From Providencia rettgeri (GTDB lineage Bacteria; Pseudomonadota; Gammaproteobacteria; Enterobacterales; Enterobacteriaceae): DNA of 64,000 nucleotides. The stretch's first letter is position 1, and each line of letters starts with the position of its first letter. The notes under the pieces are model-generated. The model was not told where the DNA came from, did no database searches, and worked only from the letters and a program-made list of their open reading frames with translations. Where the stretch lies: assembly GCF_001874625.1 (NCBI RefSeq), contig NZ_CP017671.1:4154001-4218000 (forward strand), given 5' to 3'. Positions 1 to 9,300 of the stretch are shown here, in pieces. The position numbers were made by a program, and so were the translations under genes.

Positions 1-147
1 AAATAGTTAAACCTCCATTTATCAATACTCGATAAAACCTTATTGATTATTCGTAATAACAACGCTAATGAAGCATAATATACCAGCCTTCATTCAGCGA
101 ATATGAAAGGCTATAATGGTATAAAATCAATTTTCGGGGTCACTATT

Positions 148-528
148 ATGTCAGTTATCGATCTTTGGGCTGAACGCCATATTCAAGAAGCGTTAAACAA
201 AGGTGAACTATCGAGTTTAAAGGGAGAAGGTCAGCCGTTGCAGCTTGAAGATGATAGTTTGGTTCCACCAGAGCTTAAGGCTGGGTATCGGCTCTTGAAA
301 AATTCGGGGTATTTACCCCCAGAATTACAGCAAAGAAAAGATGCTCTGACATTAAGTAATATGTTGCAAAGTCTTTCAACCGACGACCCCAATTATTCAA
401 GCATTAGCAAACAACTTGCTTTACTTGAATTAAAACTTAGACAAGCCAATGTAAATACTGACTTCTTGCACGGTAATTACTCAAACTCTATTTCTGAGAA
501 AATAACCAATAATTCAGAAACAAAGTAA
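148..528 (+). CDS. DUF1992 (YhdN-like) family protein
   Basis: A 126-residue soluble protein that follows the DUF1992/YhdN pattern: WAERHI near the N-terminus, then the hallmark VPPELKAGYRLLKN block and a C-terminal LLELKLRQA helix. The family is also described as DnaJ-homologue subfamily C member 28-like, although this protein has no J domain; its biochemical role is unknown. An in-frame ATG lies 45 bases upstream, but MSVIDLWAERH matches the usual family N-terminus, so I start there. The gene stands alone with about 190 bases before the next gene. Family membership is confident, function is not. Confidence 0.85.
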   Translation: MSVIDLWAERHIQEALNKGELSSLKGEGQPLQLEDDSLVPPELKAGYRLLKNSGYLPPELQQRKDALTLSNMLQSLSTDDPNYSSISKQLALLELKLRQANVNTDFLHGNYSNSISEKITNNSETK

Positions 529-720
529 CTTTACGTAAATAGATTAGTAAATAGCCACTAGCCTTTTATCTTCTTAATATCTTTTCTATTTATAGCTTCT
601 GCATACTGTATTAAGAAAGCTCTGCAATAGTCATATTAAGACTATTTCCCACTGTTTTTATATAAACATATAAGTATTATCAATCCCTATTTTATATTAT
701 ATATCAACAAGGAATGGGAA

Positions 721-1128
721 ATGGAACAAAAACAATACTCTAATAAATGGCAAAAACGTTTCGACTTTTTTGAAAAGTATGGCTCACCGAGTACACCTGA
801 ATTTAAAACTGCATTAAAAGCAGCGTCCTTTGGCGAGCGCCTTTTAATTAACATGAATTTTTTTGCTTTTTTCTTCGGTATTATTTACTTCCTAATATTA
901 GGGCTTTGGAAGAAAGGTCTGGTGATGCTTGGTATTTCTATAGCGATAGGCCTTGTCTTAAATATTATTGATTTTATGGTAGGTGGAACTATCCCTAATG
1001 GTGCTTATACTGGGTTATCGGTAGGTATTTCAGTGATGTGGGCGATGGTTGCTAACTATGCTTACTATATTAAAGAAACTAAAGGGCTAGATGGTTGGAA
1101 CCCATTCGAAGGGATACGCATGGTATAG
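721..1128 (+). CDS. DUF2628 small inner-membrane protein (YigF-like)
   Basis: A 135-residue protein with a charged N-terminal segment containing KWQKRFDFFEKYG, followed by hydrophobic stretches at roughly residues 42-62 and 65-85 and a third near 95-112, so a small polytopic membrane protein. The F-F-E-K-Y-G block followed by an F-x-L-G-L-W-K-K-G turn is typical of DUF2628 proteins such as E. coli YigF. Function is unknown for the family. AAGGAATGGGAA lies immediately before the ATG, so initiation there is plausible. Monocistronic by context, converging on the AraC-type gene. Confidence 0.75.
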   Translation: MEQKQYSNKWQKRFDFFEKYGSPSTPEFKTALKAASFGERLLINMNFFAFFFGIIYFLILGLWKKGLVMLGISIAIGLVLNIIDFMVGGTIPNGAYTGLSVGISVMWAMVANYAYYIKETKGLDGWNPFEGIRMV

Positions 1129-1229
1129 CGGCAGAAAAATAAAATGGCGGCTTAAAAGTAGCTAATTTTTATCATCGTGTTGTGATAATTCGATTTCTAA
1201 ATAGTTAACCTAAGCCGCTGAGTCGTAAC

Positions 1230-1931
1230 CTACCGTAAGTGAAATTTCTGTATACGATATTCATTCGGCGTTTTACCATAAAATTTACGAAATGCATGAC
1301 TAAATGCGGAATGTGAATCATAGCCGACTGTTAATGCGATTTGTTCTATCGGAATATTTGTTAGCAATAAGCTCCCCGCAGCTTCCATCCGTTTATGTAA
1401 TAAAAACTGCATCGCCGTTAATTGTGTTTCAGCCTTTATTTTGCGTTGGAGCGTACTTATCGACATACAAAAAGCTGTCGCCATATCTTCACAGCTAATA
1501 GGGTGATGTAAGCGTAGTTCAACCCACTGAGAAACTTCATCAATCCATTTATTTTCAGGCTTTAGTTGAGCCAATAATAAGCGGGCAACCGTAAAATTAT
1601 GTTCAGGTGCTTGCGGGAAACTTTGCAACCAATTCAAAAGACCGACAGCGGCAGGAGTCAAAGTGAACTGCGTCATTTTCTCACTCAATGCCCACTGAGC
1701 TGTGGCGGGCATTTCTAATACATAATTTTGATTGCCGACTTGCCCACTAAAAGCGTGATTAACACTTGGCGGGATCACTACCCCATTGCCTGCATTAAGT
1801 AAAAAATGTTGGCGATGCATATTGATTTCCATTTGCCCAGATAACGACAAAACGACTTGCCACTGCCCATCATGTTGATGAGAAATGACTTCGTCTGAAT
1901 ATTGGCGAAAATGAAGTTCAGGCAATAGCAA
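1230..1931 (-). CDS. AraC-family transcriptional regulator with N-terminal cupin
   Basis: A 233-residue regulator. The N-terminal half looks like a small cupin sensor (HQHDGQWQVVLSLSG near residues 18-32, then GNGVVIPP). The C-terminal ~100 residues form the double helix-turn-helix AraC/XylS domain: CEDMATAFCMSISTLQRKI is the first HTH and IEQIALTVGYDSHSAFSHAF the second, with the usual KFYGKTPNEYR ending. The ligand and targets cannot be read from sequence. There is no obvious divergent partner; the closest upstream gene, csaA, runs in the same direction and is separated by a palindromic intergenic element, so this regulator may act elsewhere. Confidence 0.85.
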   Translation of the reverse strand: MLLPELHFRQYSDEVISHQHDGQWQVVLSLSGQMEINMHRQHFLLNAGNGVVIPPSVNHAFSGQVGNQNYVLEMPATAQWALSEKMTQFTLTPAAVGLLNWLQSFPQAPEHNFTVARLLLAQLKPENKWIDEVSQWVELRLHHPISCEDMATAFCMSISTLQRKIKAETQLTAMQFLLHKRMEAAGSLLLTNIPIEQIALTVGYDSHSAFSHAFRKFYGKTPNEYRIQKFHLR

Positions 1932-1999
1932 AAGGTCACACTCCTACTGATACAGATGATAGTAGTATAACCTTTTTACTGATAAATAGCAGCGATGGC

Positions 2000-2085
2000 G
2001 CCGACTATGCTAGGCGGCAAGCAAACGAGCCCCTAGGGGCATACAAAAGTATGTAACTAGGGCGAGTGAGCGAAGCCAACAACAC
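2000..2085. repeat. Palindromic intergenic element, possible dispersed repeat
   Basis: Between csaA and the araC-type gene is a compact GC-richer patch. It contains the perfect 12-base palindrome GCCCCTAGGGGC (2029-2040), followed at once by CATAC-aaaa-GTATG (2040-2053) and then CTAGGGCGAGTGAGCGAAGCC. Similar palindromic segments occur as dispersed intergenic repeats in Yersinia and Serratia (YPAL-like elements); that resemblance is from memory. I found no second copy in this window. It could serve as a 3' structure for the csaA transcript. Confidence 0.5.
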
Positions 2086-2108
2086 GATAATACAAAGAAT
2101 GATGAGCA

Positions 2109-2444
2109 TTATGCTAAAAGCGCACCATTCGGTAGAGGCAGGTTAAATTCTGCAAGAACAATCGCCCCTGTTTCATCCGGTGCACCCGTGATTAATACCT
2201 CGGATTTGATCCCTGCTATCCGTTTCACCTCAAAATTACAGACACATAGCACCTGCTTACCAATCAAATCTTCTGGTGTATAGTTGACGGTAATTTGTGC
2301 GCTGGAACGTTTAATTCCCAACTCGCCTAAATCCACGTCCATTACGTAAGCTGGCTTTTTAGCTTTACTATTCACTTCGGCACGAATAATCGTACCGACT
2401 CGCATTTCTACCCGAGTAAAATCATCCCACTCAATAATTTGCAT
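2109..2444 (-). CDS. csaA: CsaA-like tRNA-binding-domain protein
   Basis: A 111-residue single-domain protein with an EMAP/tRNA-bind OB fold. The pattern DFTRVEMRVGTII, then IKRSSAQIT, then NFEVKRIAGIKSEVLITGA closely follows Bacillus subtilis CsaA, a dimeric tRNA-binding, chaperone-like protein. E. coli YgjH and the C-terminal domain of MetG are more distant relatives. It lies downstream of the microcompartment operon on the same strand, but a rho-independent terminator separates them, so it is probably transcribed independently. The physiological role in Gram-negatives is not established. Confidence 0.85.
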   Translation of the reverse strand: MQIIEWDDFTRVEMRVGTIIRAEVNSKAKKPAYVMDVDLGELGIKRSSAQITVNYTPEDLIGKQVLCVCNFEVKRIAGIKSEVLITGAPDETGAIVLAEFNLPLPNGALLA

Positions 2445-2560
2445 AAATCTATTCCTGAATTAATTCACTTATCTTCTGTAAAGTAACATAGAACGGATTT
2501 AGCTTTTTATCGCTAGGCAATCATTTTATGTTGTAGAAGCATCAATAGCTTCGGTTACTT

Positions 2561-2590
2561 AAAAAAAAGCCCTCACACTAAAATGAAGGC
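2561..2590 (-). terminator. Rho-independent terminator of the cut microcompartment operon
   Basis: On the minus strand, GCCTTCA (2590-2584), an eight-base loop and TGAGGGC (2575-2569) form a 7-bp stem with one G-T wobble, followed by eight consecutive T (2568-2561). It lies 60 bases past the stop codon of the last SMR gene, where the operon should end. Confidence 0.8.
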
Positions 2591-2649
2591 AACGTAATGA
2601 GCAAAATAATAATAAAGTTCTGAGAGTAGCAATTAAACTAATGTATTAA

Positions 2650-2976
2650 TTACATAGTGGAGAATGTATTCATAATTATCCCGCCAGAGATAATTAACCC
2701 CATCGCAAAGACAGCAGGAAAATCAGGCTTTTGTTTATATAACACCATAGAAACTAACGTTACACCGACAATCCCAAACCCACACCATAATGAGTAAGCG
2801 ACTCCGACAGGGATATACCCCATTGCGCGAGTCAATGCAAAATAGCATAAGCAATATGCAATAATGACTAATACTGAAGGCCCCAACTTACTAAAGCTGT
2901 TGGTCTTTTTAATCATGGATGTGCCTGTTATTTCTGAGCCAATAGAAAGCGCTAACCATAAAAATCCAGTAAACAT
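2650..2976 (-). CDS. Small multidrug resistance (SMR) family transporter, second subunit
   Basis: A 108-residue protein with four predicted membrane helices. The conserved membrane glutamate is at residue 15 (ALSIGSEITGTSMIK), the cation and proton-binding site in EmrE-type transporters; the mid-protein YIPVGVAYSLWCGFG is the SMR helix-2/3 signature. It lies 21 bases after another SMR gene, so the pair may form a heteromer, as in EbrAB or MdtIJ. As the last gene of a choline-degradation operon, it probably moves a quaternary ammonium compound or amine: choline in, or trimethylamine/choline out. Substrate is inference; the SMR assignment is firm. Confidence 0.85.
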   Translation of the reverse strand: MFTGFLWLALSIGSEITGTSMIKKTNSFSKLGPSVLVIIAYCLCYFALTRAMGYIPVGVAYSLWCGFGIVGVTLVSMVLYKQKPDFPAVFAMGLIISGGIIMNTFSTM

Positions 2977-2997
2977 AATATTCCCCTTAAATTTAAA

Positions 2998-3414
2998 TTA
3001 ATGAGCTGCTTTATTTTTTGCTGATAATAATGAAGCTTCAGCTTTAGGCTCTTCGGCTTCTTCATCAGAACCCATTTTGGAAAATAGATTCATAATTACA
3101 ATACCACTTGCTATTACAGCCATGCCTATCATTGCGGCAGTATCTGGATGCTGACCATAAAATAACATGCCAAGAGTAGAAACCATTAATATCCCTGTTC
3201 CTGACCATGTTGCATAAGCTAAACCCACCGGAATATATTTAACAGCCCGAGAAAGTGAATAATAACAAATAACATACAGTACGACGATTAATGCCAATAA
3301 TAACGATTTTGTCATTCCTTCACTATTATCAAACATTTTTAGCGTTGATGTTGCTGAGGTTTCAGAAATAATAACCGCCAACATCCAAAGCCATGATTTT
3401 GCTTTAGGGGACAT
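2998..3414 (-). CDS. SMR family transporter, first subunit with C-terminal tail
   Basis: A 138-residue SMR protein, about 30 residues longer than usual because of a charged cytoplasmic tail (EEAEEPKAEASLLSAKNKAAH). Four membrane helices; the membrane glutamate is in IISETSATSTLK (about residue 17); YIPVGLAYATWSG is the family signature. GGAG lies about nine bases before the ATG. It precedes a second SMR gene in the cut operon. Paired SMR proteins often act together with opposite membrane orientation. A role in uptake or export of choline-related quaternary amines is inferred from position. Confidence 0.85.
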   Translation of the reverse strand: MSPKAKSWLWMLAVIISETSATSTLKMFDNSEGMTKSLLLALIVVLYVICYYSLSRAVKYIPVGLAYATWSGTGILMVSTLGMLFYGQHPDTAAMIGMAVIASGIVIMNLFSKMGSDEEAEEPKAEASLLSAKNKAAH

Positions 3415-3476
3415 AGATAATACTCCTACAATAAATAGAAAATTAAGATGATTTTTAATACGCTAAATTTATTTTA

Positions 3477-4166
3477 TTATTTCAATGATTTTAAATAATC
3501 AATTGCAGAATCTGTTAATTTATTTTCATTCGCGCAATACCCCCTAGGGTTATTCATTACTTCTTTTAAAGTAATATAGCGACTTGGAGTTTCATTAGTT
3601 ATTTCAGGTTTTAAATATTTAGAAATATCATGAGTTAGTAACTTTTTTTCAATTTCATTTAATGGAAAAAACTGAATACCTAAGTTAATTGCTTTACTGA
3701 TATTTTCTTTAATAAGATGATTATAATTTTCATTTTTATTTAAACCTAAGATATGGCTTAATTCACTTTCTGGGCAGCAATGGTATTTCAATGCCAATAT
3801 AGGAATATTTTGTGATAGTGCGTGTAAAGTTAATTCACTTTCCTCACTAACAAATAAACCACTGGCAATTTCACCGACAACTTTTGCATCAATAAAAGGT
3901 AAAAATAGGCAGCTATAGCGGCTTAACTTATTTATTGATAACGTATTTTTGTCTATAACATGTCCTAGCTCAGCCCATTTCTCCATATTCGAAGACTGAA
4001 GCATTGATGCGGTGGCATAAAAGGAAAAACAAACAGAATCTAGCTGCGCTAACCTTTGGTAAATAGCTTGCTGATAGCCCTCAACCGGTGATAACACAAC
4101 CAAAACTTGTCGTTTTAACTGACGTAAAACTTGTTGCACAATTTGCTCGATCAGTTTTTCGTTCAT
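3477..4166 (-). CDS. Unrecognised protein with N-terminal encapsulation-type helix
   Basis: A 229-residue protein I cannot place firmly. Residues 1-17 (MNEKLIEQIVQQVLRQL) form a short amphipathic helix like the targeting peptides that load enzymes into microcompartments; compare the N-terminus of PduL and the C-terminus of the aldehyde dehydrogenase here. The remainder alternates beta-like stretches (VLVVLSPVE, CLFLPFI, IPILALKY), giving a Rossmann or flavoprotein-like look. Several glycyl-radical microcompartment loci carry a flavoprotein-family gene in a similar position; that link is inference. It is 14 bases after pduL, inside the operon, so a lumen enzyme or cofactor-handling role is likely. 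Confidence 0.55.
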   Translation of the reverse strand: MNEKLIEQIVQQVLRQLKRQVLVVLSPVEGYQQAIYQRLAQLDSVCFSFYATASMLQSSNMEKWAELGHVIDKNTLSINKLSRYSCLFLPFIDAKVVGEIASGLFVSEESELTLHALSQNIPILALKYHCCPESELSHILGLNKNENYNHLIKENISKAINLGIQFFPLNEIEKKLLTHDISKYLKPEITNETPSRYITLKEVMNNPRGYCANENKLTDSAIDYLKSLK

Positions 4167-4180
4167 TTTGCCACCGTTCC

Positions 4181-4825
4181 TTAACCCGCAATAAATACGC
4201 TATCGTTATTACGTAAACCCGCAGCATTCGCTTCATCTGTATCAATATGAAATTCAAGAGAAAACCGCTCATCCACTCTCACGATAACCTCATCAAATAC
4301 TAAGCTACGCTCACCCTCAGTACGGATATTTACCTTTTGCCCATTCACCACATTGAGTGACCTCGCATCCATCACACTCATATGAATATGACGCTGAGCA
4401 CAAATAACTTGCGACTCAAGGTTGACGTGCCCAGCAGGGCCGATCAATAAAGCGTTACCTGAGCCCGTTAAATCTCCTGACTCTCTCACTGGCGCTTTAA
4501 TACCCAGTGCAAAACAATCCGCTTTGGACACTTCAAGTTGCGTTTTTGGACGAACAGGCCCTAAGACTCTCACTTTGCTTATCGACCCTTTTGGCCCAAC
4601 CACCATGACACATTCCTTGGCTGCAAATTGCCCTGGCTGCTTTAAATCTTTGAATGGTGTCAGTTGATATCCTTGACCAAACAACGCTTCAACATCTTGC
4701 TGTGACAGGTGAACATGACGATTTGAAATACCGACAGGAATTGCAATGTTCGGTTGTATTCCTTGAGCAAAGCTATTGGTTGAAAGACGGGATAAAATTT
4801 TGCCCATCAACTGCTCATTAATCAT
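4181..4825 (-). CDS. pduL: PduL-type phosphate acyltransferase
   Basis: A 214-residue PduL. It interconverts acyl-CoA and acyl phosphate and regenerates free CoA inside the microcompartment; here it should turn acetyl-CoA into acetyl phosphate. Two PduL repeats are visible: NRHVHLSQQDVEALFG (zinc-binding His37 and His39) and QRHIHMS (His146, His148), with another histidine at 133 (AGHVNL). The N-terminal ~20 residues (MINEQLMGKILSRLS) are an amphipathic targeting peptide. Its start overlaps the stop of the upstream shell gene by four bases (ATGA). PduL is unrelated to the housekeeping Pta, which usually marks BMC loci. Confidence 0.93.
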   Translation of the reverse strand: MINEQLMGKILSRLSTNSFAQGIQPNIAIPVGISNRHVHLSQQDVEALFGQGYQLTPFKDLKQPGQFAAKECVMVVGPKGSISKVRVLGPVRPKTQLEVSKADCFALGIKAPVRESGDLTGSGNALLIGPAGHVNLESQVICAQRHIHMSVMDARSLNVVNGQKVNIRTEGERSLVFDEVIVRVDERFSLEFHIDTDEANAAGLRNNDSVFIAG

Positions 4826-5259
4826 GATTTTTTACCTTTGCGTAGGTCATTTTTGGTCTCTTTTACACTGGTATCCTCTTTTACTTCAGGCGCAGTATGT
4901 TGAGGTTTTGCTTCAACCGTTTCACTTTCTGATGAACTTTGTCCTTTTTCTGTCTTTTCAATGCTTTTTTCTAATTCACCCTTTTTACTTTTCACCGTTA
5001 ACAATTTAGCCGTCACACTTTCTTCTGGGCGAGCAATCACTAATGAGCCGACAAGCAGTTGGCTATTCGCTATCACGTCAATGCCATGATCAACCGCAGT
5101 GCGAACTGCACTAATTTCACCTTGAAAACAAACTGATACCAACCCAGAACCTATTTTCCGATAACCTATAATTTCTACACTAGCGGCTTTACATGCTGCA
5201 TCTGCGGCTTGTATGGCGGATGTCAGCCCCCGAGTTTCAATCACACCTAAACTTTTCAT
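4822..5259 (-). CDS. BMC-H shell protein with charged C-terminal tail
   Basis: A 145-residue protein. Residues 1-90 are a single BMC domain (SLGVIETRGLTSAIQAADAACKAA at the start, then GYRKIGSGLVSVCFQGEI), the hexamer-forming shell tile. Residues ~91-145 are a low-complexity lysine/glutamate/serine tail absent from the three other BMC-H proteins in this operon. Such extensions in shell proteins may face the lumen or cytosol and recruit cargo or partners. The BMC domain is diverged from the three paralogues at the operon start, so it is probably a minor specialised tile, comparable to CmcE of GRM2 systems (comparison from memory). Confidence 0.88.
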   Translation of the reverse strand: MKSLGVIETRGLTSAIQAADAACKAASVEIIGYRKIGSGLVSVCFQGEISAVRTAVDHGIDVIANSQLLVGSLVIARPEESVTAKLLTVKSKKGELEKSIEKTEKGQSSSESETVEAKPQHTAPEVKEDTSVKETKNDLRKGKKS

Positions 5260-5280
5260 CTGTCTCTCCTACTTTGTGAC

Positions 5281-6231
5281 TTAGTGACGAACCAGTCGAA
5301 TATCGAAATCGAATTGCTTAAAGAACGCTTCAAGTTGATCTAACTCTTCAGCACTATAGGTTGGGTCTTGTTTAACCGGGTAAATCATCTCTAACTTGTC
5401 GTATTTGCCACGACCCAACTGGTGATAAGGTAAAATATCGATGCGCTTTACATTGCCGCGTTTGGATAATTCCATCGCATAATTAATCGCACCAGTAATG
5501 GCATCAAATGAATCGTTGTATCCACGGACTAACGGCATACGAACGACGATGTTAGCGCCAAGTTCCACCAACCTTTCAAGATTACGGCGAACATTTTCAT
5601 TCCCAATACCGAATAAGTTTTTATGCTGTACCGTATCGATATGTTTAATGTCATACAAAAATAGGTCGACAACTTCAGCTAGCTTTTCATAGTTGGCTAA
5701 TGAGGTTGTTCCTTGTGTTTCTACGGCGGTGTTGATCATCATTTTTTTACACTCACGCAGTAGGGCAACAGCAAAGTCGGTTTGTAGGCTCATTTCGCCA
5801 CCACCGATTGTTACACCACCACCGGAAGAGATATAAAAATCATAATCTTGCATAATGATTTCCATCATTTCGGCTACCGTGACATCTTTGCCCATAATGT
5901 CTAACGCACCGCCAATACACACTTCTTCGCATTTACGACAACCAATACAGTCAATACTGCGATTGACACGGTGAATCTGTTCACCTTGTTCATTAATGGT
6001 TTTGTAATGGATACCGGTAGGGCAAACATCGACACATTTCCCACAATTCACACATTTGTCGTGAGAAAACATCACTTGAAACTGGCTACTTAGTCCTTCT
6101 GGATTAGCACACCATGGGCAGCGAATATTGCACCCTTTTAAGAAAATCAGCGTTCGAATGCCATCGCCATCATAAATTGAGTATTTTTGGATATTAAATA
6201 TCCGACCTTTAATCTCTGCCGCGCTCATCAT
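5281..6231 (-). CDS. cutD: CutD, choline lyase glycyl-radical activating enzyme
   Basis: A 316-residue radical SAM activase that installs the glycyl radical on CutC using S-adenosylmethionine and reduced flavodoxin or ferredoxin. The radical SAM cluster motif is KGCNIRCPWC (Cys34, Cys38, Cys41). An inserted ferredoxin-like domain carries two more [4Fe-4S] motifs: Cys60/63/66/70 and Cys95/98/101/105. SSGGGVTIGGGEM is the SAM-binding region. Two adjacent ATG codons (6231 and 6228) are possible starts; a GAGG site is 4 and 7 bases upstream of them respectively, which slightly favours the second. It follows cutC by about 80 bases, the usual arrangement. Confidence 0.95.
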   Translation of the reverse strand: MMSAAEIKGRIFNIQKYSIYDGDGIRTLIFLKGCNIRCPWCANPEGLSSQFQVMFSHDKCVNCGKCVDVCPTGIHYKTINEQGEQIHRVNRSIDCIGCRKCEEVCIGGALDIMGKDVTVAEMMEIIMQDYDFYISSGGGVTIGGGEMSLQTDFAVALLRECKKMMINTAVETQGTTSLANYEKLAEVVDLFLYDIKHIDTVQHKNLFGIGNENVRRNLERLVELGANIVVRMPLVRGYNDSFDAITGAINYAMELSKRGNVKRIDILPYHQLGRGKYDKLEMIYPVKQDPTYSAEELDQLEAFFKQFDFDIRLVRH

Positions 6232-6309
6232 TACACCTCTAAAATCAGTTCAAATTTATTATTGTTATTATGAAATGGCAGGTATGAAGCCATACCTGCC
6301 AACGCTGGT

Positions 6310-9300
6310 TTAGAACTTCTCAATTACAGTACGGCTGATAATCTCATCTTGAACCTCTTTACAAAGCTCAACGAAATATGCGCTATAACCTGCAACACGA
6401 ACGATTAAATCTCGGTATTTTTCAGGCTCTTGCTGTGCTTTTTTCAGCATTTCGTTATCTACATAACTAAACTGCATTTGCCCGTTACCTAAAATAGAGG
6501 CGGTTCTCAGTAACGTGATTAAGCCATGACGCCCTTCCGGTGTATCCAATAAGCCTTTTAAGAACTTAAAGTTATGCACCATACCGATGTTCATCGTCTC
6601 AACATTCATCTTGCTGATTGATTTGATGATGGCAGTAGGGCCTTGTTTGTCCGCACCTTGTGTTGGGCTGATACCATCCGAGAGTGGCATCCACGCTAAA
6701 CGGCCGTTAGCACTTGCTGCGGTCAATTCACCAATTGGGGTATTGTTGGAAATGGATAAGGTTCCGTGACTCAATGTTGAATACAACATGTCATATTTAC
6801 GGCACTCACGCTCTGTCCACTCGGTGATATCCAGCGCATATTGGTCAACATAGTCATCATCGTTACCAAACTTAGGCGCATTTAAGCAGTCACGACGTAA
6901 TTCGTCATAGCCTTCAAAGTTTGCGAGTAAGCCATCGCGGATTTGCTCAAGCGTGTAGCGGCCCTCTTCATAAACCAATTTACGAATAGCAACAATGGAG
7001 TCAACATAGGTGGCAAGGCCTGAGAAAATCAGCCCTGGGCCGTGGTTGATCATCGCCCCGCCAGCTGCAACGTCTTTCCCTTTTTCCATACAACCTTCTA
7101 CCAGTAAAGACATCAAGGGTTTTGGAGCTACATCGCGATGTACACGCTGGCTGATAACAGTCCCGATAGCCGATAAACGAACAATGTGGCCAATCTGTGC
7201 TTTTACTGCATTATCAAAGTCTTCGAAAGTTTTCAGCTCACGTAAGTCACCCGTATCTAAGCCTTGATAGCTATCAAATAACACCATGCGACCACGGTTT
7301 AGCACAAATTCAATCGCAATTGGCCACTGGGTATAACCTGTTGATGTCCATTGATAAATACGGCCTGATTTTTGTGGCTCTACACACCCCATTAAGCAGT
7401 AGTCACGCGCATCTTCAAAATCAAAGCCTTTACGTAGCATCATTTTGATGTGGGAATCATCGAAGTGACAGGCTGGAAAGCCCATACCGGCTTTCACCAC
7501 ATCAACGATTTTTTCCATGTATTTCTGTGGTGATTGGTTATGAATACGGCATGCCAGAGATGGCTGATACACTTTCACAAAGCGAACCGCATCCATTATT
7601 AAATAGGTCAAATCGTTACAAGCATCACCACCAGAACGTTTTTGTCCACCAACAGTTAAGTTGATAAATGGCTGATAACCTGCGAAGTATTTCGCACCTA
7701 GCTCACTCGACATCCACATTAACTCAGCACACTTGATGATAAATGCCTGCATCATCTCTAATGCTTGGTCTTCAGTTAAACGGCCTGTTTTGATGTCGTT
7801 TTCATACATTGGTAAGCAATATTGGTCGAGACGCCCTAAAGAAAGACCGGTTTGGTTTTCTTCAATTTCAAATAATGACTCAACCGTCCAAATGCTTTGT
7901 AATGCTTCTTGTAATGTCACCGGCGGATTAGCAGGTACATTTTCATTCACCTGCGCGATAGTCAGTAATTCTTCACGGCGTTTTTGGTCTGATTCAAGTA
8001 CGGCTAATTCACGCGCATGTGCAGCAATACGATGTGAATAAGCAACAACCCCTTCACAGGTTTCAATTGACGCTTTATAGAAATAAATGCGGTCAATGTC
8101 ATCTGGGTTTTCCATGCTCAACTCAGCTAATTTCGCCTGAGCATCCGCTTTAATGCCATTCATTCCTTTGGTGAATAATAAAACGTCATAGCCTGGGCAG
8201 GTATCACCACCACCGTTGATTTGGTGATAAGACAAGTCACTGACAAATGTTTCACCACTGAATTCCCATACCCCCGCTTCACGATATTGTGCTTCACAAA
8301 TTTCATCCAGAGAGCGCCCTTCCCAGAACGGGGCAATTTCCTCGCGGATCACTTTTTTGTCTTCTTCTGAGATAACAAATGGGTCTTGTGGACGCGTGCT
8401 CATGGTATCGAGTTCTTCGACTACCCAACGCCATGCGATATCCGGTGAGAATGCACCCGCACGGGCTTTACCACATGGATGACCCACAATCAGCTCTTCG
8501 GGTTGAATTAGGATTGGTGCCGTTTCACAAGCTCGGCGGAACGCTTTCGCACGCAATAAAATTGGCGGTAAACCTGGGTTATTTTTGACAACCTCAGTGA
8601 AGGCGAGTGCGCGGTAGATAGACACACTTGGACGCGCTTCTAAGTAGCGATTGCGCAAGCGTTGTAAGCGGGGCGTTAAACCTTCCATAACTTTGAATTC
8701 AGTTTCCGCTTGTGCTGTTGGAGCAATATAATTCGCATTTGGCGCTGCGTATTGCGGCTGAACACTGTTTTTACCGCAATATAAACGGACTTTTAACCCA
8801 TTATTGATAGCACTGATATTTTCATTAGCGGATAACATCATGCCAGACAACTCGTTAATGCAAACACGAGGATCATTCAGATAGATACCGTCTTTTAATG
8901 CATCGAACATTGGGTAGCCATCAACTTGCTTGGTTGAGCGAACTTCAGAAAGCTCAGCCAGTTTCAGCCATAAACTTTCTACAATTTCATAAGCTTGCGC
9001 CTGAGTTAAACGGCCTTGTTCAATATCGCGTTGGTAGAATGGATAAACGGCTTTATCAAATCCCATTGGATTAACCGCATAGCTGCCATTTTCTAAGTGC
9101 AAGATCAGCTGTAATAAATAAAAGGCTTGGCAAGCTTCCTTGAAAGTTTGCGCAGGTTTAGCAGGCACATTGCGCAAAATTGCTGCGCTTTCTTGCAGCT
9201 CCGCACGGCGATATTGGTTCGATTCGATTGCTGCCATGCTTTCAGCTTTCGTCGCTAAAGATTGCGCAAAGTGGATTGCTGCATCACACGCATAAATCGC

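Noticed and set aside
1147-1218. Long-range inverted repeat GCGGCTTA/TAAGCCGC between the DUF2628 and araC-type genes
   Set aside because: Arms are only eight bases with a 56-base loop; a small inner hairpin exists but without a T-tract, so I do not call a terminator.
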